From contig JBFLYK010000024.1 in assembly GCA_040756995.1 (NCBI GenBank), positions 1 to 64,000 of the forward strand: a DNA stretch of 64,000 bases, read 5' to 3'. Position numbers and translations under genes: made by a program. The DNA comes from BP-133 sp040756995. GTDB taxonomy: Bacteria > Actinomycetota > Acidimicrobiia > IMCC26256 > BP-133. Each line of letters begins with the position of its first letter. Position 1 is the first letter of the stretch. This document shows positions 45,023 through 53,632 of this stretch, piece by piece. The notes under the pieces are model-generated. The model ran no database searches, was not told the DNA's origin, and was given only the letters and a program-made list of their open reading frames with translations.

Positions 45023-45847
45023 TCAGCTCGAAGTGCGGCCGGCGGGCCCGTCCATCGGCCGGGCTTCGGTGGGCGCCAGGCGGGCGACGGGGCGCCGCTC
45101 CTTTGGGAGGTTCACGGGCTCATCGCGGAAGTGGTGCAGGACGTCGATGTAGTCGGCTCGGTGGACGAGGACCTGGCCGAGTCTGGCCATGTGGTCGCTT
45201 TCGTCCTGCGTGTCGATAAGCACCACGCCGGCTTCCCGGAAGCGGTGGCAGAGGTCAACGACCGCCACCTTGGATGCGTCGTTCGTACGGTGGAACATCG
45301 ATTCGCCGCTGAAGACGCGGCCGGTGAGGACGCCGTAGAGGCCGCCGACCAGGTCGTTGCCGGACCACACCTCAAGACTGTGGGCGTGGCCGGCGCGGTG
45401 GAGGGCGCGGTAGGCGTCGTCCATTTCTTCGGTGATCCAGGTGGACGGGCGGTCGGCGCAGGCGGCGATGACGTCGTCGAAGGCCTCGTCCATCGTCGTC
45501 TCCCAGCCGCAGTGGCGGAGGCGCTTGCGCAGCGACCGGGGGACGGTCACGCGCTCGGGCAGCAGGATCGGCCGGGGATGCGGCGACATCCAGGGCATCA
45601 GCGGGCGGGAGAAGTCCGTGTCGGCGAGCACCGGGACGTCACCGTGCTGGACGAGGTCGCGAGCGTTCCGGTCGAGGGCGGCTTCGTACGGGCCGGGGGC
45701 GGGCCAGGGGAAGCAGCCGGCGCGGTACCCGGCCAACAGCGTCTCGACGTCGAGGGTTCCGCCGAGGGCGACGAGCTGGAGGGGAGCTCCGGCGACGTCC
45801 AGGCGGGCGAAGAACTCGACGGCTTCCCGGCTGGTCCCCTCCTGCAT
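45023..45847 (-). CDS. aat: Leucyl/phenylalanyl-tRNA-protein transferase
   Basis: Aat moves Leu or Phe from tRNA to the N-terminal Arg/Lys of proteins, marking them for ClpS-ClpAP/ClpCP degradation. The 274-residue protein shows the family blocks AGYRAGCFPWP, ESMFHRTNDASKVAVVDL (the GNAT-fold core) and LIDTQDESDHMARLG. The ATG at 45847 was chosen; the frame is open to 45925, overlapping the deoxyribosyltransferase-like gene. The gene sits in a minus-strand run with the zinc-ribbon and deoxyribosyltransferase-like genes upstream. Confidence 0.88.
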   Translation of the reverse strand: MQEGTSREAVEFFARLDVAGAPLQLVALGGTLDVETLLAGYRAGCFPWPAPGPYEAALDRNARDLVQHGDVPVLADTDFSRPLMPWMSPHPRPILLPERVTVPRSLRKRLRHCGWETTMDEAFDDVIAACADRPSTWITEEMDDAYRALHRAGHAHSLEVWSGNDLVGGLYGVLTGRVFSGESMFHRTNDASKVAVVDLCHRFREAGVVLIDTQDESDHMARLGQVLVHRADYIDVLHHFRDEPVNLPKERRPVARLAPTEARPMDGPAGRTSS

Positions 45848-45857
45848 AGGGCGCGAA

Positions 45858-46340
45858 CTACCGGGTGGCGCGCAGGGAGTCGAGGGCGGCGATCGCTTCG
45901 TCGAGGGTGGCGACCATGCGGCCACCGGAGGCGAGGACGAAGTCCTCGACCTGGAGGTTCACCGGCGCCGCCTCGTGATCGGCGAGGCGGAAGTCGCTGC
46001 GCCAGCCGATCACCGGGGTCTTGTGGGCGGCCGCCCAGCCGACCTCGGCCGCCGTTCCCGAGTCGACGTCGGGGCCGTCGAGGACCGCCAGCACCGCATC
46101 GGCGGTGGCCAGCAGGCCGCGGTTCCGCTCGCCGATGGTGCGGCTCATCCGCACCAGGGCGTCCAGGCGGGCCGCTCCAGCAGGCAGGGACAGGGTCTCG
46201 GCCACGACGCCGGTCGGGTCGTCCCAGGGGTCGAGGACGGACCAGCCGGCGGCGTTCAGCCTGGGCTGAAGAACGGCCGTGAGGTAGTGGCGTCCGGGTT
46301 CGGAGAAGCCGAGGGGGCTGGCGACGTAGACGGCGGTCAC
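45858..46340 (-). CDS. Nucleoside 2-deoxyribosyltransferase-like protein
   Basis: The 160-residue protein has the flavodoxin-like fold of nucleoside 2-deoxyribosyltransferases: VYVASPLGFSEPGR at the N-terminus, LLATADAVLAVLDGPDVDSGTAAEVGWA with the catalytic Glu in AAEVG, and KTPVIGWRSDFR. Members exchange bases between deoxynucleosides or hydrolyse nucleotides; the substrate here is not predictable. The GTG at 46340 overlaps the end of the zinc-ribbon gene by 4 nt, so the two are translationally coupled. aat follows 10 bp downstream. Confidence 0.82.
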   Translation of the reverse strand: MTAVYVASPLGFSEPGRHYLTAVLQPRLNAAGWSVLDPWDDPTGVVAETLSLPAGAARLDALVRMSRTIGERNRGLLATADAVLAVLDGPDVDSGTAAEVGWAAAHKTPVIGWRSDFRLADHEAAPVNLQVEDFVLASGGRMVATLDEAIAALDSLRATR

Positions 46341-47134
46341 GACGGGGGCTGGTCGAAGCGGTGGCCGCAAAAGCGGCAAAGGACGGCGGCGGCCTTCACG
46401 TCCTCGGCGCACATCGGGCAGGCCTTGGTCGCAGGGGCAGCCGGGGCAGCGGTCCCCGGCGGAGGCGGCGGGGGCGACGCCGGCGGCGGGGGCGATGCTG
46501 ATGGCGAGAACTGCGGGCCGGCAGGAGGCGGCGGCGACTCCATCGGCACTTCCGTCAGCGGGCCGACGACATCCCGCAGGGCGGCGCAGAGGCGACGGAA
46601 CTCGTCGTCGTGTTCGGCGTCGTAGGGCACCGTCAGTTGCTGGCCCTCGGCGGTGAGGACGAACACGCGGCGACCGTCCCGGGCGGAGGCCAGGGCGACC
46701 GCGGTCACGTCCTCCAGGAAGATGTGGACGTCGCCCTTGAGGACGATCCCGGCCAGGTCCTTGTGGTCCCGCAGCCAGTCCTTCACCAGACCGTCGTTGG
46801 CCCTGATGGCGTCCATCACAGCCTGGCGGTTGTGCTTGAAGGCCTCGGCGATCGCCTGCGCCGGACTCGCCGCTTCCTCGGCGGCGGCCGACGACCCCGA
46901 CCCCTTCACGGCGCCGGCGATGACCTTGGCCAGCTCCTTGTTCTCGGCCAGGGCGGCGGTGATGACCTTCTTGCTCGGGCCTTCGAAGGCCCGGATGAAG
47001 CTCTTCGGGTCCCGGTAGAGGGCGAAGCCGCGCTGCAGGAGGGTCTTCACGCCGCGGCGGCGCACCACGATCTTCCGCCCGACGATTTCGACCGTCTGTT
47101 CCGTTCCTTCCGCCACGAGGGGCGCGTCGTCCAC
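46337..47134 (-). CDS. Hypothetical protein with C-terminal zinc ribbon
   Basis: The 265-residue protein has an N-terminal alpha/beta region (VEIVGRKIVVRRRG; AVALASARDGRRVFVLTAEGQQL), a Pro-rich linker, and a C-terminal zinc ribbon with two Cys pairs (CPMC and CRFC, 14 residues between pairs). I do not recognise the N-terminal part; the inner segment LKGDVHIFLEDVTAVAL looks like a PH-like strand pair. The GTG at 47134 is preferred because GGGGGAGGA lies 7 nt upstream; an ATG at 47200 is in frame. It is coupled to the deoxyribosyltransferase-like gene, which may point to a joint role. Confidence 0.7.
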   Translation of the reverse strand: MDDAPLVAEGTEQTVEIVGRKIVVRRRGVKTLLQRGFALYRDPKSFIRAFEGPSKKVITAALAENKELAKVIAGAVKGSGSSAAAEEAASPAQAIAEAFKHNRQAVMDAIRANDGLVKDWLRDHKDLAGIVLKGDVHIFLEDVTAVALASARDGRRVFVLTAEGQQLTVPYDAEHDDEFRRLCAALRDVVGPLTEVPMESPPPPAGPQFSPSASPPPPASPPPPPPGTAAPAAPATKACPMCAEDVKAAAVLCRFCGHRFDQPPS

Positions 47135-47333
47135 CCGGTGTCCTCCCCCTTTGATCAGCGCCCACCAGGTTACGGCCGCGGCGTCACCTTCTCCGACCAT
47201 CGGGCAAAACGACGCGGCAAAGCAGGTGATTCCACCCGGAGGTCACCCCCGGGCTCCCGGAGAAGTAGGCCCATCCGGGTCGTCGGCGAATCCCCTTCCG
47301 GATCTCCAGCCGCGTCCCGGGAGCTTGCTCACC

Positions 47334-49829
47334 ATGTCGTTGTTCACTCGCCGCGCCCTCCCCCGCCCTTCACGACGCCCGCGGCGGGTCAGCGCCGCCG
47401 GGGTCGTCGCCGGCGTCACCAGCGCCTTGCTGGTCCTCGGCGGAGCCCCCGCCGCCCACGCCGCCACCGACACCACCGCCCCGACCTGGGGCGCCGTGAC
47501 CGTCAGCCCGGCGTCGATTGACACGTCGGCCGGGCCGGCGACGGTCACCGTGACCGCCCGGATCCTCGACGACCAGTCCGGGATCACCAGCGGCGGCAGC
47601 ACCGGCGGCGGCGGGGGCAATCTCACCTTCCGGGCGTCATCGACGACGCAGAACCTCTATGTCAGCTTCTCGGCCGCCAACCGGATCTCGGGCACGGCCC
47701 AGGACGGCGTGTACGAGTCGACGATCACCGTCCCCCGCTACGCCGCCGGGGGCACCTGGTCGATCACTGGCTCCGGTCTGAGCGACGGCGCCGGCAACTA
47801 CCGCTACACCTCCACCGCCGCGGAGTCGGCCGCCGCCGGGCTCACCGCCAGCTTCAGCCAGACCGGTGCCGGCGACACCGCCGCCCCCACCGTCACGGCC
47901 ATCACGCTGACGCCGTCGTCGATCGACACCTCGACGGCCGCCCGCACCGTCACCGTGCGGGTCCGGGCCACCGACGACCTGTCCGGCATCACGTCCAGCA
48001 CCGGCCCGGTCCCGACCTTCGGCGGCTCGATCCACCTCAACGTCGTGGGGCCGCCCGGCCAGCAGAGCAAGAGCGTCTTCTTCAGCTCCCACCACCGGGT
48101 GTCGGGCACCGCCACCGACGGCCTCTACGAGACCACACTGTCGATGCCCCGCTACTCGGCCGCCGGTACCTGGCGGGTCAGCAACGTCTCCGCCCAGGAC
48201 AGCGCCGGCAACTCCAAGATCACCCAGGGCGCCGACCTCACCGCCGCCGGCCTCGACGTCAGCTTCACCCAGACCGGCGCCGGGGACACCACCGCTCCGA
48301 CGCTGAGCGAGATCACCGTCAGCCCGACCGAGATCAACCCGGCTGTGTCGGCCCAGAGCGTGACCGTCTCGGCCCGTATCACCGACGACCTCGCCGGTCT
48401 GATCGACCCGAGCTCGAGCAACGGTTGGAACGGCGGCTACGCCAGCGTCAGCTTCGCCAACGAGAACTCCTCGTCATTCGCGTCGGTGAACCTCACGGCC
48501 GGGAACCGGGTGCAGGGCACGGAGACCGACGGGATCTACCAGGCGACGATGACGGTCCCCCGGGGTGCCACCGGCCGCTTCACGATGACGGGCGCCACCG
48601 TGGCCGACGCCGTCGGCAACCTTCGCTTCCCCAGCGGTGCCGAACTCGGCTCGGCGTCGTTCCGAACGGTCGACACCGTCTCGATCCCCTCGGCACCGAC
48701 GAAGGTCACGGCCCGCGCCGGCAACCGTTCCCTGGCCGTGTCGTGGACGCCGCCCGACCGCGACGGCGGCGCCGCCCTCACCGGCTACCAGGTCACCGCC
48801 TACTACGAAGGGGTGCACGGCATGCTGGGCTGCGACCCGTTCGCGCAGGGGGAGATCCCCCACACCAGCTCCGGGCCCGGCGACTGTGACGTGACCGTCA
48901 CCGCTCCGCCCTTCGCCACGTCGGCCGACCTCACCGGTCTCGTCAACGGCGCGCCCTACACCGTCCGGGTGACGGCCGCCAACAGCGCCGGGTACGGTCC
49001 GGAGTCGGACCCGTCGCCGGCCGTCAAGCCCTTCGACCCGGCCAGCGACACCTCCCCGCCGGAGGTCCGGTCGCTCGAACTGTCGCCCGCCTCGGTCGAC
49101 ACCTCCGCCGAGGCCACCACCATCACCCTCACCGCCCGCATCGCCGACAACCTCTCAGGCTTCGGCACCGGCGCCTCGTCCGGCTCGCTGACACTGCGCA
49201 GCCCCAGCGGCCGCTTCCAGCACTACGCCTCCCTGTACGACGGCAAGCGGATCTCGGGCAGCGCCCTCGACGGCACGTACCGCACCACCGTCACCCTGCC
49301 CCGCTACGCCGAGCACGGCACCTGGACGGCGTCGCTCTACCTGACCGACGGCGTCGGCAACACCACCACCGTCTCCACGACGGCGCTGGCCGAGGCCGGC
49401 TTCTCTTCGGCGGTGGAGCAGACCGGCTCGCCGTCCGACACCACCGGCCCGACCCTGGCCGGCCTCACGATCTCGCCGGCCACGGTCGACACTGGCGTCG
49501 AACAGACCATCACCGTCGAGGCGCACCTCACCGACGAACTCAGCGGGCTCAGCCCCTACGGGCCGTCGCTGTGGTTCCGCAGCCCGTCCGGCCGCCAGTC
49601 CGTCTACATGACCCTCAAGCAGCAGTCCGGAACGGCGCAGGACGGCCGGTGGACGGGGACGACGACGCTCCCCCACTACTCCGAGGCCGGCACGTGGACG
49701 GCCATGAACCTCCACCTGTCCCGAAGCTCACCGGAGCGGCGGCGTCAGCCGCAGCTCGTGACCCGCGTGTGGATCATCGTGCCCCGCTGGTCCATCGACG
49801 CCGCGAAGCGGATCAGCGTCGGCGACTGA
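47334..49829 (+). CDS. Secreted beta-repeat protein with fibronectin type III domain
   Basis: The 831-residue protein has an Arg-rich signal peptide (SLFTRRALPRPSRR, then VVAGVTSALLVLGG) ending near AAHA. It contains five Ig-like repeats of about 115 residues, each opening with a D-T-x-x-P-T motif and a strand such as ITVSPxxIDTS, then a TVTVxARITDDLSGI segment. A fibronectin type III domain (PSAPTKVTARAGNRSLAVSW) sits between repeats 3 and 4. It is probably exported and adhesive or structural. The last repeat breaks off after WTAMNLHLS, and the final 30 or so residues read through the end of the convergent gene, so the 3' end may be damaged. Confidence 0.78.
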   Translation: MSLFTRRALPRPSRRPRRVSAAGVVAGVTSALLVLGGAPAAHAATDTTAPTWGAVTVSPASIDTSAGPATVTVTARILDDQSGITSGGSTGGGGGNLTFRASSTTQNLYVSFSAANRISGTAQDGVYESTITVPRYAAGGTWSITGSGLSDGAGNYRYTSTAAESAAAGLTASFSQTGAGDTAAPTVTAITLTPSSIDTSTAARTVTVRVRATDDLSGITSSTGPVPTFGGSIHLNVVGPPGQQSKSVFFSSHHRVSGTATDGLYETTLSMPRYSAAGTWRVSNVSAQDSAGNSKITQGADLTAAGLDVSFTQTGAGDTTAPTLSEITVSPTEINPAVSAQSVTVSARITDDLAGLIDPSSSNGWNGGYASVSFANENSSSFASVNLTAGNRVQGTETDGIYQATMTVPRGATGRFTMTGATVADAVGNLRFPSGAELGSASFRTVDTVSIPSAPTKVTARAGNRSLAVSWTPPDRDGGAALTGYQVTAYYEGVHGMLGCDPFAQGEIPHTSSGPGDCDVTVTAPPFATSADLTGLVNGAPYTVRVTAANSAGYGPESDPSPAVKPFDPASDTSPPEVRSLELSPASVDTSAEATTITLTARIADNLSGFGTGASSGSLTLRSPSGRFQHYASLYDGKRISGSALDGTYRTTVTLPRYAEHGTWTASLYLTDGVGNTTTVSTTALAEAGFSSAVEQTGSPSDTTGPTLAGLTISPATVDTGVEQTITVEAHLTDELSGLSPYGPSLWFRSPSGRQSVYMTLKQQSGTAQDGRWTGTTTLPHYSEAGTWTAMNLHLSRSSPERRRQPQLVTRVWIIVPRWSIDAAKRISVGD

Positions 49830-50365
49830 CCCTGCCGGGTGAACTTCACCGTGACCCGGGGACCGGACGGGGAGGACACCTGCTCCGTCCAGCCGTCGTT
49901 GGCCGTGGCGCCGACGATGCGCAGCTCCGTCTCCGAGAGCCGCTCGACGTCGACGCTGCCCGCCTCGCCGGCCTCGTGGGTCTGCGGCGGGTCGCCCATC
50001 TGCGGCGCCGGGCCCTTGTTGATCTGCGGGGGGTCGCAGACACTCGACGACCGCCCGGAACCGGAACCGGAACCCGAACCGGAACCCGAACCGGATCCCG
50101 ACCGGGTCGTGCCGGTCGAGCCCGAGGATCCCTTGCCGGTCGTGTCCGTGCCGGAGTCCGACCCGGAGTCGGCCCCCGGATCCGTCGAGGGATCACTGGT
50201 CGAATCGCCCGCCGAGCCCGCGCTGTCGTCGGGGGGCATCGTGGTCGTCGTCGCCTTGGCCGGGATGTTGGCCGCCGGCGTCGACTGTTCCGCCGCCAGC
50301 ACCGGCGAGATCGCCACCAGGCCGACCACGCCCACGGCCAGCGGGAACAGGAATCGACGGTTCAT
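49745..50365 (-). CDS. Secreted Ser/Gly-linker protein, unknown function
   Basis: The 206-residue protein has a signal peptide (MNRRFLFPLAVGVVGLVAI, cleavage near VLAAEQ), a long acidic Ser/Asp/Thr/Gly linker that includes a GSGSGS run, and a C-terminal domain of about 85 residues (LSETELRIVGATAND, VTVKFTRQGQSPTLIRF) ending in Cys-Gly. The ATG at 50365 follows GAGGAGG at good spacing; an ATG at 50380 is in frame. Its last 85 bases overlap the 3' end of the repeat protein on the other strand. I recognise no family. Confidence 0.7.
   Translation of the reverse strand: MNRRFLFPLAVGVVGLVAISPVLAAEQSTPAANIPAKATTTTMPPDDSAGSAGDSTSDPSTDPGADSGSDSGTDTTGKGSSGSTGTTRSGSGSGSGSGSGSGSGRSSSVCDPPQINKGPAPQMGDPPQTHEAGEAGSVDVERLSETELRIVGATANDGWTEQVSSPSGPRVTVKFTRQGQSPTLIRFAASMDQRGTMIHTRVTSCG
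50055..50100 (-). repeat. Hexamer microrepeat encoding a Gly-Ser run
   Basis: About seven CCGGAA/CCCGAA hexamers in a row encode alternating Gly and Ser on the minus strand, within the linker of the 49745-50365 protein. The repeats are near-identical at DNA level and so liable to length change. Confidence 0.8.
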
Positions 50366-50516
50366 TGGCCGCCTCCTCACGCTTGTGCACCGTTTGCTAA
50401 CAAAGGACCAGATTAATCACATCTGAAACATCCATAGCGCCAATCACACCTTTCTCTCAGCTGAACGGTCGTGCCGGGTGCCGGAGCGGCCGGAGGGCCG
50501 CGGTACTTTCGACGTC
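50366..50516. promoter_or_regulatory. A+T-rich divergent promoter region
   Basis: The 150 bp between the minus-strand secreted protein and argS contain a marked A+T-rich patch (about 50390-50460, with TTTGCTAACAAAGG and CAGATTAATCACATCTG), very unlike the surroundings. It should hold promoters for both genes. CAGAT and ATCTG form a short inverted repeat at about 50410-50426. I cannot assign -35/-10 pairs with confidence. Confidence 0.4.
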
Positions 50517-52256
50517 GTGGCCGATCCGAGCGTCGTACTGAGCGAGCGCTTCGCCGGCGCCCTGGCCTCCCTCGACGAGACGCTCCGGGGCGCTGACCCC
50601 GTCGTCCGCCGTTCCGACCGGGCCGACTACCAGGTCAACGGATCGATGGCGCTGGCCAAGCGGACGGGCCGGCCACCCCGCGACCTGGCCCAGGACATCG
50701 TCGCCCGGGTCGACCTGGCCGACATCGCCCATCCGCCGGAGATCGCCGGTCCCGGATTCATCAACGTCACCCTCCAGGACGCCTTCCTGGCCCGGGCCCT
50801 GCAGGAGACGGCCGACGATCCCGCCCTGGGCGTCACCCCGGCCGCCACCACCGAGACGGTCGTCATCGACTACTCGGCGCCCAACGTGGCCAAGGAGATG
50901 CACGTCGGGCACCTCCGCAGCACCATCATCGGCGACGCCCTGGTGCGGGTGCTGGAGTTCGTCGGCCACCGCGTCATCCGCCAGAACCACCTCGGCGACT
51001 GGGGCACGCCGTTCGGGATGCTCATCGAGCACCTGCTGTCGGTCGGCGAGGCGGAAGCGGCCAACGAACTGTCGGTCGGCGACCTCGGCCGCTTCTACCA
51101 GGAGGCCCGGGCGGAGTTCGACGCCAACCCCGACTTCGCCGACCGGGCCCGCCGCCGGGTCGTCGAGCTGCAGGCCGGCGACCCCCAGACGCTGCGGCTG
51201 TGGAAGCTGCTGGTCGACGAGTCGTCCCGCTACTTCGAAGCGGTGTACGAGCGCCTCGGCGTCAAGCTCACGGCCGACGACCAGGCCGGCGAGAGCATGT
51301 ACAACCCGCTCCTGGCCGACACGATGGCCGAGCTGGAGCGCCTCGGCCTGCTGGTCGAGAGCGAGGGAGCCCTGTGCGTGTTCCCCCCCGGGTTCACCAC
51401 CCGGGACGGCAACCCGCTGCCGCTCATCGTCCGCAAGACCGACGGCGGTTTCGGCTACGACACCACCGACCTGGCCGCCATCCGCTACCGGCTGAAGGAT
51501 CTGGGTGCCGACCGGATCATCTACGTCGTCGGCGCTCCCCAGCGGGAGCACCTGGAGATGATCATCGAGACCGCCCGCCAGGCCGGGTGGCTCAAGCCAC
51601 CGGCCCGGGCCGAGCACGTGGCCTTCGGCAGCGTGCTGGGGGCCGACCGCAAGATGTTCCGCACCCGGGCGGGAGGCAGCATCCGCTTGGTCGACCTCCT
51701 CGACGAGGCCGTCGAACGGGCCGCCCGCATCGTGGCCGAACGGGGCGACGAGCTGAGTGCCGAGGAGCAGGCGGCGGTCAGCGAGGCGGTCGGCATCGGC
51801 GCGGTGAAGTACGCCGACCTGTCGAACGACCGGGTGAAGGACTACGTCTTCGACTGGGACCGGATGCTCGACTTCCAGGGCAACACCGGGCCCTACCTGC
51901 AGTACGCCCACGCCCGGGTCCGGTCGATCTTCCGCAAGGCGCAGGCCGAGGGCGTCGCCACCAGCGGTCTGGCGCCGGCGGCGGAGTTCCTGCCCGCCGA
52001 ACGCCGCCTGGCGCTGGAGCTACTGTCGTTCGACGGGGCGGTGCACGCCACCGAGGTGTCGCTGCAGCCCCACCGGCTCTGCACGTACCTCTTCGACCTG
52101 GCCACGGCCTTCACCGACTTCTACGAGAGCTGCCCCGTTCTGCGGGCCGACACCCCCGAGCAGGTCCGGTCGAGGCTCTTCCTGGCCGACCTCACGGCCC
52201 GGATCCTGGCCCAGGGCCTTGATCTGCTGGGCATCGCCGCTCCCGACCGGATGTAG
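50517..52256 (+). CDS. argS: Arginyl-tRNA synthetase
   Basis: ArgS charges tRNA-Arg in the cytoplasm. The 579-residue class I enzyme has the N-terminal tRNA D-loop-binding domain (DYQVNGSMALAKR; GFINVTL), the HIGH-type motif APNVAKEMHVGHLRST, the KMSKS-equivalent ADRKMFRTRAG, and an anticodon-binding C-domain ending DRM. The GTG at 50517 (M-ADPSVVLSERF) matches the family start; an upstream GTG at 50478 is also in frame and neither has a clear ribosome site. It is divergent from the secreted-protein gene upstream. Confidence 0.95.
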   Translation: MADPSVVLSERFAGALASLDETLRGADPVVRRSDRADYQVNGSMALAKRTGRPPRDLAQDIVARVDLADIAHPPEIAGPGFINVTLQDAFLARALQETADDPALGVTPAATTETVVIDYSAPNVAKEMHVGHLRSTIIGDALVRVLEFVGHRVIRQNHLGDWGTPFGMLIEHLLSVGEAEAANELSVGDLGRFYQEARAEFDANPDFADRARRRVVELQAGDPQTLRLWKLLVDESSRYFEAVYERLGVKLTADDQAGESMYNPLLADTMAELERLGLLVESEGALCVFPPGFTTRDGNPLPLIVRKTDGGFGYDTTDLAAIRYRLKDLGADRIIYVVGAPQREHLEMIIETARQAGWLKPPARAEHVAFGSVLGADRKMFRTRAGGSIRLVDLLDEAVERAARIVAERGDELSAEEQAAVSEAVGIGAVKYADLSNDRVKDYVFDWDRMLDFQGNTGPYLQYAHARVRSIFRKAQAEGVATSGLAPAAEFLPAERRLALELLSFDGAVHATEVSLQPHRLCTYLFDLATAFTDFYESCPVLRADTPEQVRSRLFLADLTARILAQGLDLLGIAAPDRM

Positions 52257-52355
52257 CCCGGCCGGCTCTTCACATCTGCACTCCGTCTCCACACCGTCTT
52301 CACATCTCGCCGTCATCGTGGGCGCCGTCGAGTCGAGATGACGGAGGAAACGAAG

Positions 52356-52781
52356 ATGAGCAAGCGTTTGTGGACGGGTCTCCTGGTCGGCCTGCTGGGC
52401 GCCATGGCGCTGGTCGCCGTGGGCGTCGGCGCCTACCACGCCGGACAGGACCATGAGGCGGTGGTGACCACCGTCCCCGGCGCCGCCGGCGAGGTGGTCC
52501 GGGTCGTGAACTACGGGCACTGGCGGGGCGGTCCGCCCTTCGGATTCCTGTTTCCCCTGCTGATCATCGGCCTGATCGTCCTGCTGGTCGCCGGCCGGCG
52601 CCGGGCCTACTGGGGCCGTCCCTGGGGTCCCGGGCCCTGGGGCGCCGGACCGGCCGGCTGGGGCGGCGGCCCCTGCGGCCCGGCCGGCAAGGAAGCCGCC
52701 TTGTCAGAGTGGCACCAACGGGTCCACGCCGAGGCCGGCACGACCCCTGGCCCTCCTGGCGCATCGTCCCCCGACGCCTGA
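52356..52781 (+). CDS. Small membrane protein
   Basis: The 141-residue protein has two hydrophobic segments (LWTGLLVGLLGAMALVAVGVG and FLFPLLIIGLIVLLVAG), a Gly/Pro/Trp-rich stretch (GRPWGPGPWGAG) and a short amphipathic end ALSEWHQRVHAEA. This layout resembles small SHOCT-like or envelope-stress proteins that often sit next to two-component systems. The ATG at 52356 has GGAGG 8 nt upstream, so it is preferred over the ATG at 52338, which itself lies in front of that site. A two-component system follows after a large inverted repeat. Confidence 0.72.
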   Translation: MSKRLWTGLLVGLLGAMALVAVGVGAYHAGQDHEAVVTTVPGAAGEVVRVVNYGHWRGGPPFGFLFPLLIIGLIVLLVAGRRRAYWGRPWGPGPWGAGPAGWGGGPCGPAGKEAALSEWHQRVHAEAGTTPGPPGASSPDA

Positions 52782-52807
52782 GCTGGGCCCGAGCCCCGTG
52801 CCTAACC

Positions 52808-52858
52808 GCGACCGGTCGCGCCTGAGGCCCTATAAGGGCCCTGAGCGCGACCGGTCGC
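52808..52858. terminator. Large cruciform-like inverted repeat upstream of the two-component system
   Basis: GCGACCGGTCGCGC (52808-52821) pairs perfectly with 52845-52858, and between them GGCCCT-ata-AGGGCC forms a second stem. Each outer arm is itself a palindrome (GCGACCGGTCGC). It lies 27 bp after the small membrane-protein stop and 82 bp before the response-regulator start, so it may terminate the first gene, bind a dimeric regulator, or both. Confidence 0.55.
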
Positions 52859-52939
52859 GCTGGGGAACCCAGGGCGGTCGGCCCGGGGCGCTCCTACATC
52901 CACCGGCTGAGGACGAGAAACCCGCGAGGATGGTCAGCG

Positions 52940-53632
52940 GTGAAGACGGTCCTGGTTGTTGATGACGAGCCCAAGATCGTCGACGTGGTCCGGGAGTACC
53001 TGGAGCACGCCGGTTTCGCGGTGCGCACGGCCGGGGACGGGCCCGCCGCACTCGAGCGTGCCCGGGCGCTCGCTCCTGATCTCGTTGTGCTCGACCTCGG
53101 ACTACCCGGGCTCGACGGGCTGGACGTCGCCCGGCAACTCCGCAAGTCGTCCCGCGTGCCGGTCATCATCCTCACCGCCCGCGGTGAGGAGGTCGACCGG
53201 ATCATCGGCCTCGAACTGGGAGCCGACGACTACCTGGTCAAGCCGTTCAGCCCGAGGGAGCTCGTGGCGCGCGTGCGGGCAGTCCTCCGTCGGGTCGACG
53301 AGCGGGAGACCACCAGTAGCGACGAACCGATCGTGCGGGGCGACGTCGTGGTCGACCCCGCCCGCCGGCGGGTCACCGTGGCCGGCCGGGCCGTCGACCT
53401 CACGCCGACCGAGTTCGACCTGCTGGCGCATCTCGCCCGCCAACCCGGCCGGGTCTTCACCCGCTCGCAGCTGCTGACCGCCATCCACGGCGTGGCCGTC
53501 GAGTCCTACGAACGGGCCGTCGACGCCCACATCAAGAACCTGCGTCGCAAGATCGAGCCCGACCCTCGCCATCCCCGCTACGTCCTGACCGCCCACGGAA
53601 TCGGCTACCGCTTCACCGACGACGGTGCCTGA
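52940..53632 (+). CDS. OmpR-family response regulator
   Basis: The 230-residue protein has a receiver domain (VLVVDDEP; phospho-Asp in LVVLDLGLPGLDG; VIILTARG; YLVKPF) and a C-terminal winged helix of the OmpR/PhoB type (VDLTPTEFDLLAHLARQPGRV, then VDAHIKNLRRKIEPDP and GIGYRF). It should bind DNA when phosphorylated by the kinase encoded next. The GTG at 52940 follows GAGGA. Its stop overlaps the kinase start by 8 nt. The inverted repeat at 52808-52858 is a possible binding site. Confidence 0.93.
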   Translation: MKTVLVVDDEPKIVDVVREYLEHAGFAVRTAGDGPAALERARALAPDLVVLDLGLPGLDGLDVARQLRKSSRVPVIILTARGEEVDRIIGLELGADDYLVKPFSPRELVARVRAVLRRVDERETTSSDEPIVRGDVVVDPARRRVTVAGRAVDLTPTEFDLLAHLARQPGRVFTRSQLLTAIHGVAVESYERAVDAHIKNLRRKIEPDPRHPRYVLTAHGIGYRFTDDGA

